A DNA stretch of 32,699 bases from an uncultured bacterium (GCA_903838995.1 CAIMAP010000013.1:1-32699); one strand, 5' to 3'; counted from the stretch's first letter, positions 6,678 through 15,466 are shown. Notes: generated by a model from the letters alone, not told the origin. A program made the numbers and translations.

Positions 6678-7700
6678 TTAGTGTAAAATTTGAAAAACCA
6701 ATTCTTTCATTAATTCGCCATCTTCTGTATTACCAGTACTTTCCACTCCTTTAGATTTTAAATCGTAATTGCGTAATAAAGTAATAATGTTACAAGTTTT
6801 TTCGAAAGAAAAATTCCTTCCAGCCGTTTCATAATCTTGTACAAAGTATGGATTTACTTTGAGTACACTGGCTACATTGGCTCTCGATTTATCGGGTAGA
6901 AAATGATACATTAATAATTTGCTAAAATATCCATTTAACACCCCAAGTACCATTACCAATGGATGGTCTTTTTTATTTTCCGCAAAATAATCGATGATTT
7001 TATTGGCTTTCAAAACATCTCTTTTACCTAATGCCGCAGTCAATTCAAAACTGTTAAAATCTTTACTGATGCCAATATTTTTTTCAATGTCGTCTGCGGT
7101 AATGGTTTTACCTGCAGTGGTGTTAATGGCTAGCTTAGAAAGCTCATTGGCTACTTTAGATAAATCGTTTCCTAAAAATTCGGGGATAAGTGCTGCCGCT
7201 TTGGGTTCAATTTTTAAATTTAAACTATGCACATATTTTTGCACCCAATCTGCAATTTGATTATCGTATAACTTTTTAGATTCAAAAAGTACGCCGTGTT
7301 TATCAATAAGCTTCGCTACTTTTAAGCGTTTATCAAGCGAACCATATTTATAACAAAATACTAAAACTGTACTTCGTAAAGGGTTCTCGAGGTATGCAGC
7401 AAAAGGATCTTGGTCTTTTTTATCTTCTTTACCAAATTTAATATTTTGAGCTTCTTTTACAATCACCAATTGAAATTCAGACATCATTGGAAATCTTTTA
7501 GCTGCAGAAATTAAAGTAACTAAATCTGTTTCTTTACCATATAATATCGTTTGATTAAAGCCTTTTTCGGCTTCGGTCAAAACGGTTTTTTCTAATTCAT
7601 CTGCAATTAAATCGATATAAAAAGATTCATCGCCATGTAAAAAATAAACGGGTTGAAACTTGCGTTGTTTTATATCTGCTAAAATTTGCTCAATTGTCAT
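6678..7700 (-). CDS. holA: DNA polymerase III delta subunit
   Basis: A 340-residue protein with the delta-subunit N-terminus (FQPVYFLHGDESFYIDLIADEL), the clamp-loader region with AKRFPMMSEFQLVIVKEAQ, the SLDKRLKVAKLI segment, and the helical collar domain (LIPEFLGNDLSKVANELSKLAI ... FELTAALGKRD). As part of the clamp-loader complex it opens the beta sliding clamp during replication. The ATG at 7700 is the natural start. It is third in the minus-strand operon, 18 bp after the HsdR_N-like gene. Confidence 0.93.
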   Translation of the reverse strand: MTIEQILADIKQRKFQPVYFLHGDESFYIDLIADELEKTVLTEAEKGFNQTILYGKETDLVTLISAAKRFPMMSEFQLVIVKEAQNIKFGKEDKKDQDPFAAYLENPLRSTVLVFCYKYGSLDKRLKVAKLIDKHGVLFESKKLYDNQIADWVQKYVHSLNLKIEPKAAALIPEFLGNDLSKVANELSKLAINTTAGKTITADDIEKNIGISKDFNSFELTAALGKRDVLKANKIIDYFAENKKDHPLVMVLGVLNGYFSKLLMYHFLPDKSRANVASVLKVNPYFVQDYETAGRNFSFEKTCNIITLLRNYDLKSKGVESTGNTEDGELMKELVFQILH

Positions 7701-7718
7701 AATTCAAAGATAAAAAGA

Positions 7719-8180
7719 TTAGCAATTTATTGATGAATATTCGGGTATATCGGAAATGAATTCCAAATGTTCTTTTTCATAATCTACGGCACAACAAAAA
7801 TGTTCGAGACCATTACTCAAGACCAAGTATTTAGCTTGATGCACATAATTATATCGAATAATTTGATCAAATACGCTTTGATCTATTTTAATAGTAGGCG
7901 CCTTACATTCCACAATTAGCATTGGTTTGGCTTCGCTATTATAAATGACAATGTCTGTTCGTTTATTTCTTTCGTGCAGCTTCAAACCTTTTTCTATGGC
8001 AAACAATGCTTTTGGGTATTGCTTTTGATTAATTAAAAATTGAATGAAATGTTGACGCACCCACTCTTCTGGGGTTATTAAAATGTCTTTCTTGCGCAGT
8101 CCATCAAATAAATAGTAACCCTGCTCCGTCTTTTTAATTTTAAAAGGATAAGGCGGTAAATTGAGGGCTTGAAAAGGCAT
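7719..8180 (-). CDS. Orphan HsdR N-terminal-like (PD-(D/E)xK) domain protein
   Basis: A 153-residue protein made of one domain related to the N-terminus of type I restriction enzyme R subunits. It shows the nuclease-fold signature D76 (RTDIVIY), then E91-C-K93 (LIVECKAP), followed by the helix DQIIRYNYVHQAKYLVLSNG. There are no helicase motifs and no hsdM or hsdS neighbours, so it is not a restriction system. Such short proteins next to holA or valS recur in Bacteroidota; a housekeeping nucleic-acid role is possible but unproven. The putative metal-binding residues are intact. It sits 3 bp downstream of valS, in the same operon. Confidence 0.88.
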   Translation of the reverse strand: MPFQALNLPPYPFKIKKTEQGYYLFDGLRKKDILITPEEWVRQHFIQFLINQKQYPKALFAIEKGLKLHERNKRTDIVIYNSEAKPMLIVECKAPTIKIDQSVFDQIIRYNYVHQAKYLVLSNGLEHFCCAVDYEKEHLEFISDIPEYSSINC

Positions 8181-8183
8181 AAA

Positions 8184-10847
8184 CTAGATTAGTTTTTTTA
8201 AGGCTGCAATTTTAGTTTCCGCATCGGCTCTTTTCTTTTGCTCGTTTGCAATTACTTCTGGTTTGGCATTTTGTACAAACTTTTCGTTGCTCAATTTTTT
8301 ATCCACCGAAATTAAAAATCCTTCTAAATAGGCAATTTCTTCCACAGCTTTTTTTCGCTCTGCTGCTTCATCTATGTTCGCACCTAAATTTATAAAAAAC
8401 TCATGGGTGTTTACCATAAATGAAATAGCACTTGCCGGATTTTCTGAAATTGTGCTAAACTCCGAAAGGTTAGCCAACTTTACAATTACATGTTCTGTTT
8501 CTTTGAAATAACTATTGGTATTGAGTTTCATGGCTAAAGGCAATGCAACTTTAGGCGCAATTTGTTTGCTATTCCTAATCATCCTTATTTCAGAAACCAA
8601 AGATTTTACTTGTGCTACTTTTTGCAATAAGTCGGTGTTGATATTACCAGATGTTGGATAGCTTGAAACGATACAACAGTCTGAATTTGCTCGATGACCA
8701 AATAATTCTTCGTCGTGCCATAATTCTTCGGTGAGGAATGGCATAAAGGGATGCAATAAAGATAAAATATTGCTTAACTGCACAATCATAAACTCGTGTG
8801 TTGCACTATCGATGGGGTCTTGCAGGCCTTCGCCATTTTCGTTTTTCACAAATGCTGGCTTCACCATTTCTAAATACCAAGAACAGAAATCGTCCCAAAC
8901 TAATTTATAACAAGCCATTAAGGCTTCCGATAATTTATATTGATCGAAACTGCTTTCAATTTCTTTTAATGCTTCGTTGAATCTAGCAGCAAACCAATCG
9001 TTGGCAACATTATTTTTATTTGGCATTGTTGGATCTACGCGTAAACCCTTTACCATTTTAAAGGCATTCCAAATTTTATTAGCAAAGTTTCTTCCTTGCT
9101 CACAATAGCTCTCGTCAAACATTAAATCGTTACCAGCAGGCGCGCAAAGTAGCATACCTACGCGCACGCCATCTGCTCCATATTGGTTCATTAATTCAAT
9201 TGGATCGGGCGAATTACCTAAACTTTTCGACATTTTACGACCCACTTTATCGCGCACAATGCCAGTTAAATAAACGTTTTTAAATGGAATGGCTTGTTTA
9301 AATTCTTGACCCGCCATAATCATTCGCGCCACCCAAAAAAATAAAATATCTGGACCCGTTACTAAATCGTTGGTTGGATAATAATAATTTAAATCGGCGT
9401 TACCTTTATTTGGTTTTTCTCCGAATACGGTTGTATCGAATACAGCAATGGGCCACAACCAAGAAGAAAACCAGGTATCCACCACATCTTCATCTTGTTT
9501 TAAATCGGCAATGGTTAAACTGGCATTAGTCGTATTTTGTTGAAATATTTGTAAGGCTTCTAAAGCTGTTTTAGCAACTACTACTTCCCCATTGGGTGCG
9601 TAAAATGCTGGAATTTGTTGACCCCACCACAACTGACGAGAAATACACCAGTCTTTTACATTATCCATCCAATGCTTGTAGGTATTGGTATATTTTTCAG
9701 GAATTAATTTTACCTCTCCACTCAAAACCACATCTAATGCAGGCTTTGCCATGTCTGTCATTTTGCAAAACCATTGCATCGACAATTTAGGTTCGATCAC
9801 CGCATCGCTTCTTTCCGAAAATCCAACTTGAGATTTATATTCTTCTACTTTTAATAATTGACCTGCATCTTCTAAAAGTTGAATGATTTTTTTTCTGGCA
9901 ATAAAACGATCTTCATTAATTAAAATTTGTGCCTTTTCATTTAAAGTACCGTTGTCATTTAAAATATCAATTACAGGTAAATGATGCCTAATACCTAATT
10001 CGTAATCGTTCAAATCGTGTGCTGGCGTTACTTTTAAGCAACCCGTTCCAAATTCAATATCAACATATTCATCTAATATAATGGGAATTTCTTTTTGAAT
10101 TAATGGAATGAAAACACTTTTGCCATGTAAGGCAACATACCTTTCATCTTTTGGATTGATACAAATTGCTGCATCGGCCATAATGGTTTCAGGACGTGTG
10201 GTGGCAATGGTTAAAAATTCATTTGTCGCACCAACAATTTGATAATTAATATAAACTAATTTTTGATTGACTTCTTTTCTGATCACTTCTTCGTCGGAAA
10301 CAGCCGTTAATCCTTTCGGATCCCAATTCACCATGCGTACGCCTCGGTAAATTAATCCCTTATTATATAAATTAATAAATGCGTCTGTTACTCCTTCCGA
10401 TAAATCCGGGTCCATCGTAAATTTGGTTCGATCCCAATCGCAAGAAGCTCCTAGTTTTTTGAGCTGTTCCAAAATAATCCCACCGTATTTATCTTTCCAA
10501 TCGTAAGCATGAGCTAAAAATTCGGCTCTCGAAATATCTTTTTTCTCTATCCCTTTTTCGCGTAATAAATTTACCACTTTAGTTTCGGTGGCAATAGATG
10601 CATGATCCGTACCCGGAACCCAACAGGCATTTTTGCCCATCATGCGGGCTCTTCGAATTAAAACATCTTGAATGGTATTATTTAACATATGGCCCATATG
10701 CAGCATACCCGTAACATTGGGCGGCGGAATGACAATGGTGTAAGGCTCTCTGTGGTCTGGAACAGATTTAAAAAACTGTTGCTCCATCCAATAGCTATAC
10801 CATTTATTTTCAAACTCTTGCGGGCTATAGGTCTTTGGGGTATTCAT
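8184..10847 (-). CDS. valS: Valine--tRNA ligase
   Basis: An 887-residue class I aminoacyl-tRNA synthetase that charges tRNA-Val with valine in the cytoplasm. Visible motifs: HMGH (residues 50-53, HIGH equivalent), WVPGTDHASIATE (77-88), the CP1 editing domain with ATTRPETIMAD and GTGCLKVTPAHDLNDYELG (about 190-350), WCISRQLWWGQQIP (400-413), KMSKS at 538-542, the anticodon-binding domain, and a C-terminal coiled-coil arm rich in K, E and A (about 835-887). Length is normal. It leads a four-gene minus-strand operon. A TATTTTTG box about 30 bases upstream of the ATG is a plausible promoter. Confidence 0.98.
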   Translation of the reverse strand: MNTPKTYSPQEFENKWYSYWMEQQFFKSVPDHREPYTIVIPPPNVTGMLHMGHMLNNTIQDVLIRRARMMGKNACWVPGTDHASIATETKVVNLLREKGIEKKDISRAEFLAHAYDWKDKYGGIILEQLKKLGASCDWDRTKFTMDPDLSEGVTDAFINLYNKGLIYRGVRMVNWDPKGLTAVSDEEVIRKEVNQKLVYINYQIVGATNEFLTIATTRPETIMADAAICINPKDERYVALHGKSVFIPLIQKEIPIILDEYVDIEFGTGCLKVTPAHDLNDYELGIRHHLPVIDILNDNGTLNEKAQILINEDRFIARKKIIQLLEDAGQLLKVEEYKSQVGFSERSDAVIEPKLSMQWFCKMTDMAKPALDVVLSGEVKLIPEKYTNTYKHWMDNVKDWCISRQLWWGQQIPAFYAPNGEVVVAKTALEALQIFQQNTTNASLTIADLKQDEDVVDTWFSSWLWPIAVFDTTVFGEKPNKGNADLNYYYPTNDLVTGPDILFFWVARMIMAGQEFKQAIPFKNVYLTGIVRDKVGRKMSKSLGNSPDPIELMNQYGADGVRVGMLLCAPAGNDLMFDESYCEQGRNFANKIWNAFKMVKGLRVDPTMPNKNNVANDWFAARFNEALKEIESSFDQYKLSEALMACYKLVWDDFCSWYLEMVKPAFVKNENGEGLQDPIDSATHEFMIVQLSNILSLLHPFMPFLTEELWHDEELFGHRANSDCCIVSSYPTSGNINTDLLQKVAQVKSLVSEIRMIRNSKQIAPKVALPLAMKLNTNSYFKETEHVIVKLANLSEFSTISENPASAISFMVNTHEFFINLGANIDEAAERKKAVEEIAYLEGFLISVDKKLSNEKFVQNAKPEVIANEQKKRADAETKIAALKKLI

Positions 10848-10877
10848 TAAAAATTAAATTTTGGGGTCGATAAAGCT

Positions 10878-10885
10878 CAAAAATA
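10878..10885 (-). promoter_or_regulatory. Candidate -7 box (TATTTTTG) for the valS operon
   Basis: On the minus strand it matches TAnnTTTG and lies 30 bases upstream of the valS ATG, giving a leader of plausible length. No convincing -33 TTG was found at the usual 19-21 bp spacing. Confidence 0.4.
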
Positions 10886-10957
10886 ACAAATTATCGATTT
10901 CTTTCGGTATTTTAAGTGTAGGATATTAACCTAAGGCAAAATTAAAATGAAATTCTT

Positions 10958-10988
10958 GGCATTTAACTATCAAATGCTCCCAAATGCC
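10958..10988. promoter_or_regulatory. Inverted repeat abutting the lpoB-like promoter, candidate operator
   Basis: GGCATTT (10958-10964) pairs perfectly with AAATGCC (10982-10988), and a second AAATGC lies between them (10972-10977). The right arm ends exactly where the candidate -7 box begins. This is the layout expected of a regulator-binding site, but the protein and its effect are unknown. Confidence 0.3.
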
Positions 10989-10996
10989 TATATTTG
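10989..10996 (+). promoter_or_regulatory. Candidate -7 box (TATATTTG) for the LpoB-like gene
   Basis: A perfect match to TAnnTTTG, 38 bases upstream of the ATG at 11035. No clear -33 TTG lies 19-21 bp upstream; the nearest TTG (10956-10958) is 30 bp away. Confidence 0.45.
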
Positions 10997-11034
10997 ATGG
11001 AAGAAATTACATGAAAATTAATTAATAAAATTAT

Positions 11035-11622
11035 ATGAAAAAAATAGCCTTAGTGTTTACAGCCATATTAATGGGCAGTATTATTTCTGGATGTAAAACA
11101 AAAAAAATCGAACGCATAGACCCAACTCAACAAACCGATTTAAGTGGTAGATGGAATGATACCGATTCGAGATTGGTTTCTAACGAAATGATTAGCGATT
11201 GCATGTCTAGACCATGGAGAACAGAATTTACTGCTGTTAAAGGTAAAAAACCAATGGTAATAGTTGGCAATATTAAAAACAAAACAACCGAGCACATCGA
11301 ATCCGAAACTTTTATCAAGGATATCGAAAAAGCCTATATCAATTCTGGTTTAGTAGGTGTAGTGCAAGCTGCCGATGCTAGAAAAGAATTAAGAGAAGAA
11401 CGCAATGACCAACAAACTTATTCTTCTGAAGAAACTAAAAAGAAATGGGGCTTAGAAAAAGGAGCCGACTTTATGTTAAACGGTGTGATTACTTCTATTG
11501 TAGACCAATACGGTAAAAACAAAGTGGTATTTTATCAAATCGATTTAGAATTAACCGATTTACAAACAAACGAAAAAGTTTGGATCGGAGATAAAAAAAT
11601 TAAAAAAGCAATTACCAATTAA
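11035..11622 (+). CDS. LpoB-like lipoprotein (penicillin-binding protein activator family)
   Basis: A 195-residue lipoprotein with a signal peptide and lipobox ISGC (Cys20). The body matches the LpoB/PF13036 family: DLSGRWNDTDSRLVSNEMISDC near residues 38-60, the strand KPMVIVGNIKNKT, the helix ESETFIKDIEKAYINSG, the REERNDQQTYSSEET segment and the strand GADFMLNGVITSIVD. In gamma-proteobacteria LpoB stimulates PBP1b; in Bacteroidota the role is not established. It should be anchored in an outer or inner membrane leaflet facing the periplasm. It is followed by a strong terminator and then by a COG3014-like lipoprotein, a pairing known from other phyla. Confidence 0.87.
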   Translation: MKKIALVFTAILMGSIISGCKTKKIERIDPTQQTDLSGRWNDTDSRLVSNEMISDCMSRPWRTEFTAVKGKKPMVIVGNIKNKTTEHIESETFIKDIEKAYINSGLVGVVQAADARKELREERNDQQTYSSEETKKKWGLEKGADFMLNGVITSIVDQYGKNKVVFYQIDLELTDLQTNEKVWIGDKKIKKAITN

Positions 11623-11625
11623 ATA

Positions 11626-11666
11626 AAAAAAACACCCTGTAACTTAGATTTACAGGGTGTTTTTTT
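11626..11666 (+). terminator. Intrinsic terminator after the LpoB-like gene
   Basis: A 17-bp stem (11626-11642 with 11650-11666, core acaccctgtaa / ttacagggtgt) with a 7-nt loop, continuing into a run of T. It lies just 43 bases upstream of the next start codon, so the next gene needs its own promoter or depends on read-through. Confidence 0.9.
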
Positions 11667-11709
11667 GTTATACTACCTTGCCTATCGGCTAGCAATAAAT
11701 AATCTTCTA

Positions 11710-13116
11710 TTGAAAATTTTATCGTCTTTTTTTCTTTTCATTTGCGCAGCCTTGCTATTATCTGCTTGTGCCACTTATTACCAAAAATTAGCGGTATTTA
11801 ATAACGATTTCGAAAGTGGAAATCTGGTAAAAGCAAATGATTTTTTAACAAAAGATGTAAAAGGCCATACGGGTAAAAACGAATTACTTTACCATTTTAA
11901 CAAAGGCACTATTGAACATTTATTGGGTAATTATTCCGAAAGTAATACCCAATTTAACCAAGCAGACCTGCTCATTGAAGACTATCAGAAAAAAATAGCC
12001 GATCAAGCATTGGCCATGGTTACCAATCAAATGAATACGCCTTATCCGGGCGAAGATTTTGAAAAAGTAATGATCCATTATTACAAGGCGATTAATTATT
12101 TACGATTAAATGATAGCGAAAATGCCTTGATTGAAGCCCGTCGATTAAATTTAAAACTTCAACTACTGAATGATAAATATAAAAACAAAAATAAGTATGT
12201 AGTGGATGCTTTTGGTTTGAATTTAATAGGCATCATTTATCAAGCAGACCACGATTATAACAATGCTTTTATTGCTTATAGAAATGCGCTAGAAGCCTAT
12301 GAAAATAGCTATGCTAAGCAGTTTAATATTATTACACCTTTGCAATTAAAAAAGGATTTAATTTATACTGCTTATCAAAGTGGCTTTGCAGAAGAAGGCT
12401 TGTTTTACGAAAAAAAATTTGATTTAAAACTCGAAAATCCAGCAGCTACCAATGGAGATCTTATCTTCTTTTGGAATAATGGATTAGGCCCTATTAAATC
12501 GGAGAACAGTATCAACTTTACTAAAACCGGAGCAAACCAAAATTATATGACCTTTGTGAACCAAGAATATAATTTAAATTTTACGGTGCCTTACCAAAGC
12601 AGCTCCAATAAAAAAGAAAAAGAAGGTTTTGCTTCTTTAGAATTATTGCGAATTGCATTCCCAAAATATGTAGCCAGAACACCTTATTATGAAAAAGGGT
12701 ACATCAGTTTTGAAAACAACAAGAAAGAACTGGAATTAGCCGAAAATATCAATTTAATTGCCTTTAAAAATTTAGAAGACAGAATGCAAAGAGAAATTGG
12801 TAACGCCCTCATTCGATTAGCGACTAAAAAAGCGGCAGAATATGCCATGAGAGACCAAAACGAAAACTTAGGCACCTTGGTTGGCGTAGTGAATGCGGTA
12901 ACCGAAAAAGCAGACACTAGAAATTGGCAAACCTTGCCTTATAGCATTTCCTATACCAGAATGAGCTTACCGGCTGGTAATCAAACTATAAAATGGACCG
13001 GAAAAGCAATAAAAGGCGGACAGGATAAAGAACAATTGTTTACCTTTGATATTGTAAAAGGCCGAACAACATTTCAGCTGTTCCAATCGTTAGAAATTGT
13101 TAAAGCTGCGAATTAA
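11710..13116 (+). CDS. COG3014-like TPR lipoprotein, likely TTG start
   Basis: The TTG at 11710 yields MKILSSFFLFICAALLLSAC, a textbook lipoprotein signal with Cys20; a longer frame from TTG 11665 would start inside the terminator stem and is unlikely. The mature protein (~468 residues in total) opens with TPR-like helices (ELLYHFNKGTIEHLLGNYSES; YYKAINYLRLNDSENALIEAR; LNLIGIIYQADHDYNNAFIAYRNALEAYE). The C-terminal half is a beta-rich region ending in AGNQTIKWTGKAIKG. This layout matches the uncharacterised COG3014 family, often encoded beside LpoB and LPP20 lipoproteins. Periplasmic location and an envelope role are inferred; no activity is known. Confidence 0.85.
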   Translation: MKILSSFFLFICAALLLSACATYYQKLAVFNNDFESGNLVKANDFLTKDVKGHTGKNELLYHFNKGTIEHLLGNYSESNTQFNQADLLIEDYQKKIADQALAMVTNQMNTPYPGEDFEKVMIHYYKAINYLRLNDSENALIEARRLNLKLQLLNDKYKNKNKYVVDAFGLNLIGIIYQADHDYNNAFIAYRNALEAYENSYAKQFNIITPLQLKKDLIYTAYQSGFAEEGLFYEKKFDLKLENPAATNGDLIFFWNNGLGPIKSENSINFTKTGANQNYMTFVNQEYNLNFTVPYQSSSNKKEKEGFASLELLRIAFPKYVARTPYYEKGYISFENNKKELELAENINLIAFKNLEDRMQREIGNALIRLATKKAAEYAMRDQNENLGTLVGVVNAVTEKADTRNWQTLPYSISYTRMSLPAGNQTIKWTGKAIKGGQDKEQLFTFDIVKGRTTFQLFQSLEIVKAAN

Positions 13117-13134
13117 TCGGTACTCCTAAAATTC

Positions 13135-13512
13135 ATGAAAAAATATTTACTTGCCATTAGTTTTTTGTTCCTCAGCATTTTTGTAATGGGGCAATCGGCA
13201 TTGAAAGTAAATTCAATTGAATTCAAAGCCAATTATTATAAATATAAAGGTCAAATAATTGATGTGCGTACTGCGCAAGAATTTGCTGAAGGGCATATAG
13301 AAGGTGCCAAAAACATTGATATTACCAATGATGCTTTTGAATCCGAAATTGAAAAGTTAGATAAAAATCAAGCACTTTTTGTTTACTGTGCCATTGGCGT
13401 AAGAAGCGGCAGAGCAGCGGCATTGCTGCGTAAAAAAGGTTTTAAAAATGTCATTGATTTAAATGGTGGATACGAAGACCTTTTAAAAGTTGGCATGAAA
13501 AACGCGAAATAA
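13135..13512 (+). CDS. Exported single-domain rhodanese
   Basis: A 125-residue protein with a signal peptide (residues 1-19, ending VMGQ) and one rhodanese domain: QIIDVRTAQEFAEGHIEGAKNID (40-62), then the active-site loop C85-AIGVR, and the C-terminal GGYEDL. Cys85 is the sulfur-carrying nucleophile. The six-residue loop is typical of sulfurtransferases. By the signal peptide it acts in the periplasm, where the sulfur donor is unknown. It directly abuts mnmD (stop and start adjacent), so the two are co-transcribed, though MnmD is cytoplasmic and no functional link follows. Confidence 0.93.
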   Translation: MKKYLLAISFLFLSIFVMGQSALKVNSIEFKANYYKYKGQIIDVRTAQEFAEGHIEGAKNIDITNDAFESEIEKLDKNQALFVYCAIGVRSGRAAALLRKKGFKNVIDLNGGYEDLLKVGMKNAK

Positions 13513-14202
13513 ATGCAGCCCGAAAATATTCGCAGCATTCAAACTGAAGATGGATCTACCACTTTTTATCATGCAGATTTAAACGAACACTATCATTCCA
13601 TACATGGCGCGCATCAAGAATCGCAACATGTATATATCGAAAATGGGCTGCAGTATTTTCATCAAAAAACATCGGCTAAACAAATTGCTATATTAGAAAT
13701 GGGCTTTGGTACTGGATTAAATTATTTACTCAGCCTAGACTACGCATTAAATAAAGGATTGAGCCTAGCCTATACTGGCATTGAAGCTTACCCACTTCCG
13801 CTTTCGTTGATTCAACAAACCAATTATCAACAATTTTTAATCAAGCCCGAATTAATGGATTGGTATTATTCAAAATACGAAGCAGCCTTGCTTTCCGATC
13901 AAGAAATAACTGGGGAACAAACACTTCAAATTATGGAGAAAAAATTAGCCGATTTTACCAGTGATAAAAAATACGACATCATCTATTTTGATGCCTTTGC
14001 TAGCAGTAAACAACCGGCCCTATGGACCGAAGAAATGATCGAACATATTTGTCAATTTTTAAATGATAAAGGTATATTTGTAACCTATAGCGTAACTGGA
14101 AATTTAAAGAGATGTTTACGCAAGCTAGGATTTAGCATAGAAAGGCCAAATGGCGCCTTAGGCAAGCGCGAAATGATGAGAGCAACACTAACTCAATTAT
14201 AA
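13513..14202 (+). CDS. mnmD: tRNA (5-methylaminomethyl-2-thiouridine)(34)-methyltransferase MnmD
   Basis: A 229-residue SAM-dependent methyltransferase corresponding to the MnmC2 half of E. coli MnmC, without the FAD oxidase half. SAM loop EMGFGTGLN at 62-70; catalytic region [14 protein letters not shown] at 158-171; C-terminal GKREMMRA. It methylates aminomethyl-(thio)uridine at the wobble position of tRNAs to give mnm5(s2)U. Length fits the stand-alone MnmD family common in Bacteroidota. Its ATG follows the rhodanese stop codon directly, and its own stop overlaps the pyrD start by one base. Confidence 0.93.
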   Translation: MQPENIRSIQTEDGSTTFYHADLNEHYHSIHGAHQESQHVYIENGLQYFHQKTSAKQIAILEMGFGTGLNYLLSLDYALNKGLSLAYTGIEAYPLPLSLIQQTNYQQFLIKPELMDWYYSKYEAALLSDQEITGEQTLQIMEKKLADFTSDKKYDIIYFDAFASSKQPALWTEEMIEHICQFLNDKGIFVTYSVTGNLKRCLRKLGFSIERPNGALGKREMMRATLTQL

Positions 14203-15239
14203 TGTACAAATCGATTATAAGGCCTATATTATTTTGTTTCGATCCCGAAAAAATTCACCATTTTATATTTGCTTGCATTTTATGGATGAATCGTATCCCT
14301 GGCGTTTCGATCTTGATCAGCAAAATATTTGTAGTTCAACACCCTGCCCTACATCGAAAAGTATTTGGAATTGATTTTCCTAATCCGGTAGGCTTAGCCG
14401 CTGGCTTTGATAAAGACGCGAAACTATTTAATGAATTAAGCCATTTTGGATTTGGTTTTATTGAAGTGGGAACCCTTACTCCTGTTGCACAGCAAGGCAA
14501 TCCAAAGCCTAGGATGTTTAGGTTACCTAAAGATTCCGGATTAATAAACAGGATGGGCTTTAATAACGAAGGTGTAGCAGCTGCTGCCATTCGCTTGAAA
14601 AAAAGAAATAAAAATTTAATTATTGGCGGCAATATTGGTAAAAATAAAATTACCGAAAACGAAAATGCCGTGCAAGATTATGAAAAATGTTTTGAGGCAT
14701 TATTTGAAGTAGTAGATTATTTTGTGGTCAATGTAAGCTCGCCCAATACCCCTAATTTAAGGGCATTACAAGAAAAAGAGCCCCTTAAAGCTTTACTCCT
14801 TCATTTGCAAAAAATCAATCAATTAAAAGCAAATCCTAAACCCATTGCATTGAAAATTGCACCCGATTTAACAAATGAACAGTTAGATGATGTGGTAGAA
14901 ATTATGCTCGAAACAAAATTAGCAGGTTTAATTGCAACCAATACTACTTTAGATCGCAGCGGTTTGCAAACCGACGAGATTACTTTAACAAACATTGGCG
15001 CCGGAGGTTTAAGCGGCAAGCCTTTGCGCCAAAGAGCCACCGAAGTGATTCAATATTTAAGCACACAAAGTAAAGGGCAATTTCCGATCATTGCGGTGGG
15101 AGGTATTCATTCTGCAGCAGACGCGCTCGAAAAACTAAATGCGGGCGCTAGCTTGATTCAACTTTATACCGGTTTTATATACGAAGGACCAGCTTTGATC
15201 AAACAAATTAACCAAGCAATTCTAAAAAAAACTGCATAA
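14202..15239 (+). CDS. pyrD: Dihydroorotate dehydrogenase (quinone), class 2
   Basis: A 345-residue flavoenzyme that oxidises dihydroorotate to orotate in pyrimidine synthesis and passes electrons to quinone. The N-terminal helices (residues ~1-45, [20 protein letters not shown]) are the membrane-associating quinone-tunnel segment of class 2. Then [45 protein letters not shown], the catalytic serine in [20 protein letters not shown], and the FMN-binding GGLSGKPL and [10 protein letters not shown]. It is the last gene of the rhodanese-mnmD-pyrD operon (TAATG overlap). Confidence 0.97.
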   Translation: MYKSIIRPILFCFDPEKIHHFIFACILWMNRIPGVSILISKIFVVQHPALHRKVFGIDFPNPVGLAAGFDKDAKLFNELSHFGFGFIEVGTLTPVAQQGNPKPRMFRLPKDSGLINRMGFNNEGVAAAAIRLKKRNKNLIIGGNIGKNKITENENAVQDYEKCFEALFEVVDYFVVNVSSPNTPNLRALQEKEPLKALLLHLQKINQLKANPKPIALKIAPDLTNEQLDDVVEIMLETKLAGLIATNTTLDRSGLQTDEITLTNIGAGGLSGKPLRQRATEVIQYLSTQSKGQFPIIAVGGIHSAADALEKLNAGASLIQLYTGFIYEGPALIKQINQAILKKTA

Positions 15240-15270
15240 AAAAAGCCGTTTAAGTTTCCTTAAACAGCTT
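15238..15270 (-). terminator. Intrinsic terminator for the 46-residue gene (minus strand)
   Basis: Stem AAGCCGTTTAAG (15243-15254) and CTTAAACAGCTT (15259-15270), with one mismatch and a 4-nt loop. On the minus strand it is followed by a seven-T run (15238-15244), which overlaps the pyrD stop region. On the plus strand no U-run follows, so for pyrD it is a weaker stop. Confidence 0.7.
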
Positions 15271-15289
15271 CAAATAGGGTATATAAAAA

Positions 15290-15430
15290 TTATTCTGCTG
15301 CGTTATTTTCTTCTGGACGCGCAACTGGTCTCTTAATAGATTTATCAGTAGCCATCTTTTTGTGTTGTACTTTCAATCTAGAAACAGTTTTATTTTTTCT
15401 GTCTTTTCTTTTTAATCTTGTAACTGCCAT
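15290..15430 (-). CDS. Very basic 46-residue small protein
   Basis: A short frame (ATG at 15430, stop at 15290-15292) that is easily missed by length cut-offs. The product starts MAVTRLKRKDRKNKTVSRLK and has 15 Lys/Arg residues in 46, mostly in the first 37, with an acidic/Asn/Ala tail (PEENNAAE). Composition resembles small ribosomal or RNA-binding proteins. I recall similar MA.TRLKRK-type small proteins in other Bacteroidota but cannot name a family. Support for reality: a clean ATG start, a dedicated terminator just downstream (15238-15270), and its position behind tRNA-Cys on the same strand. A ribosome-associated role is inference. Confidence 0.72.
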   Translation of the reverse strand: MAVTRLKRKDRKNKTVSRLKVQHKKMATDKSIKRPVARPEENNAAE

Positions 15431-15466
15431 TTTCTTAAAATTAATTTTTTAAATACTGTTTTTTTG

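Noticed and set aside
7719-8180. Type I restriction-modification system
   Set aside because: Only an HsdR N-terminal-like domain is present; there is no helicase part and no hsdM or hsdS nearby.
11665-11709. Start of the COG3014-like protein at TTG 11665
   Set aside because: It begins in the T-run of a strong terminator, and the later TTG at 11710 gives a canonical lipoprotein signal peptide.
15243-15270. Efficient terminator for pyrD on the plus strand
   Set aside because: The hairpin has one mismatch and no U-run follows on the plus strand; the T-run is on the minus-strand side only.
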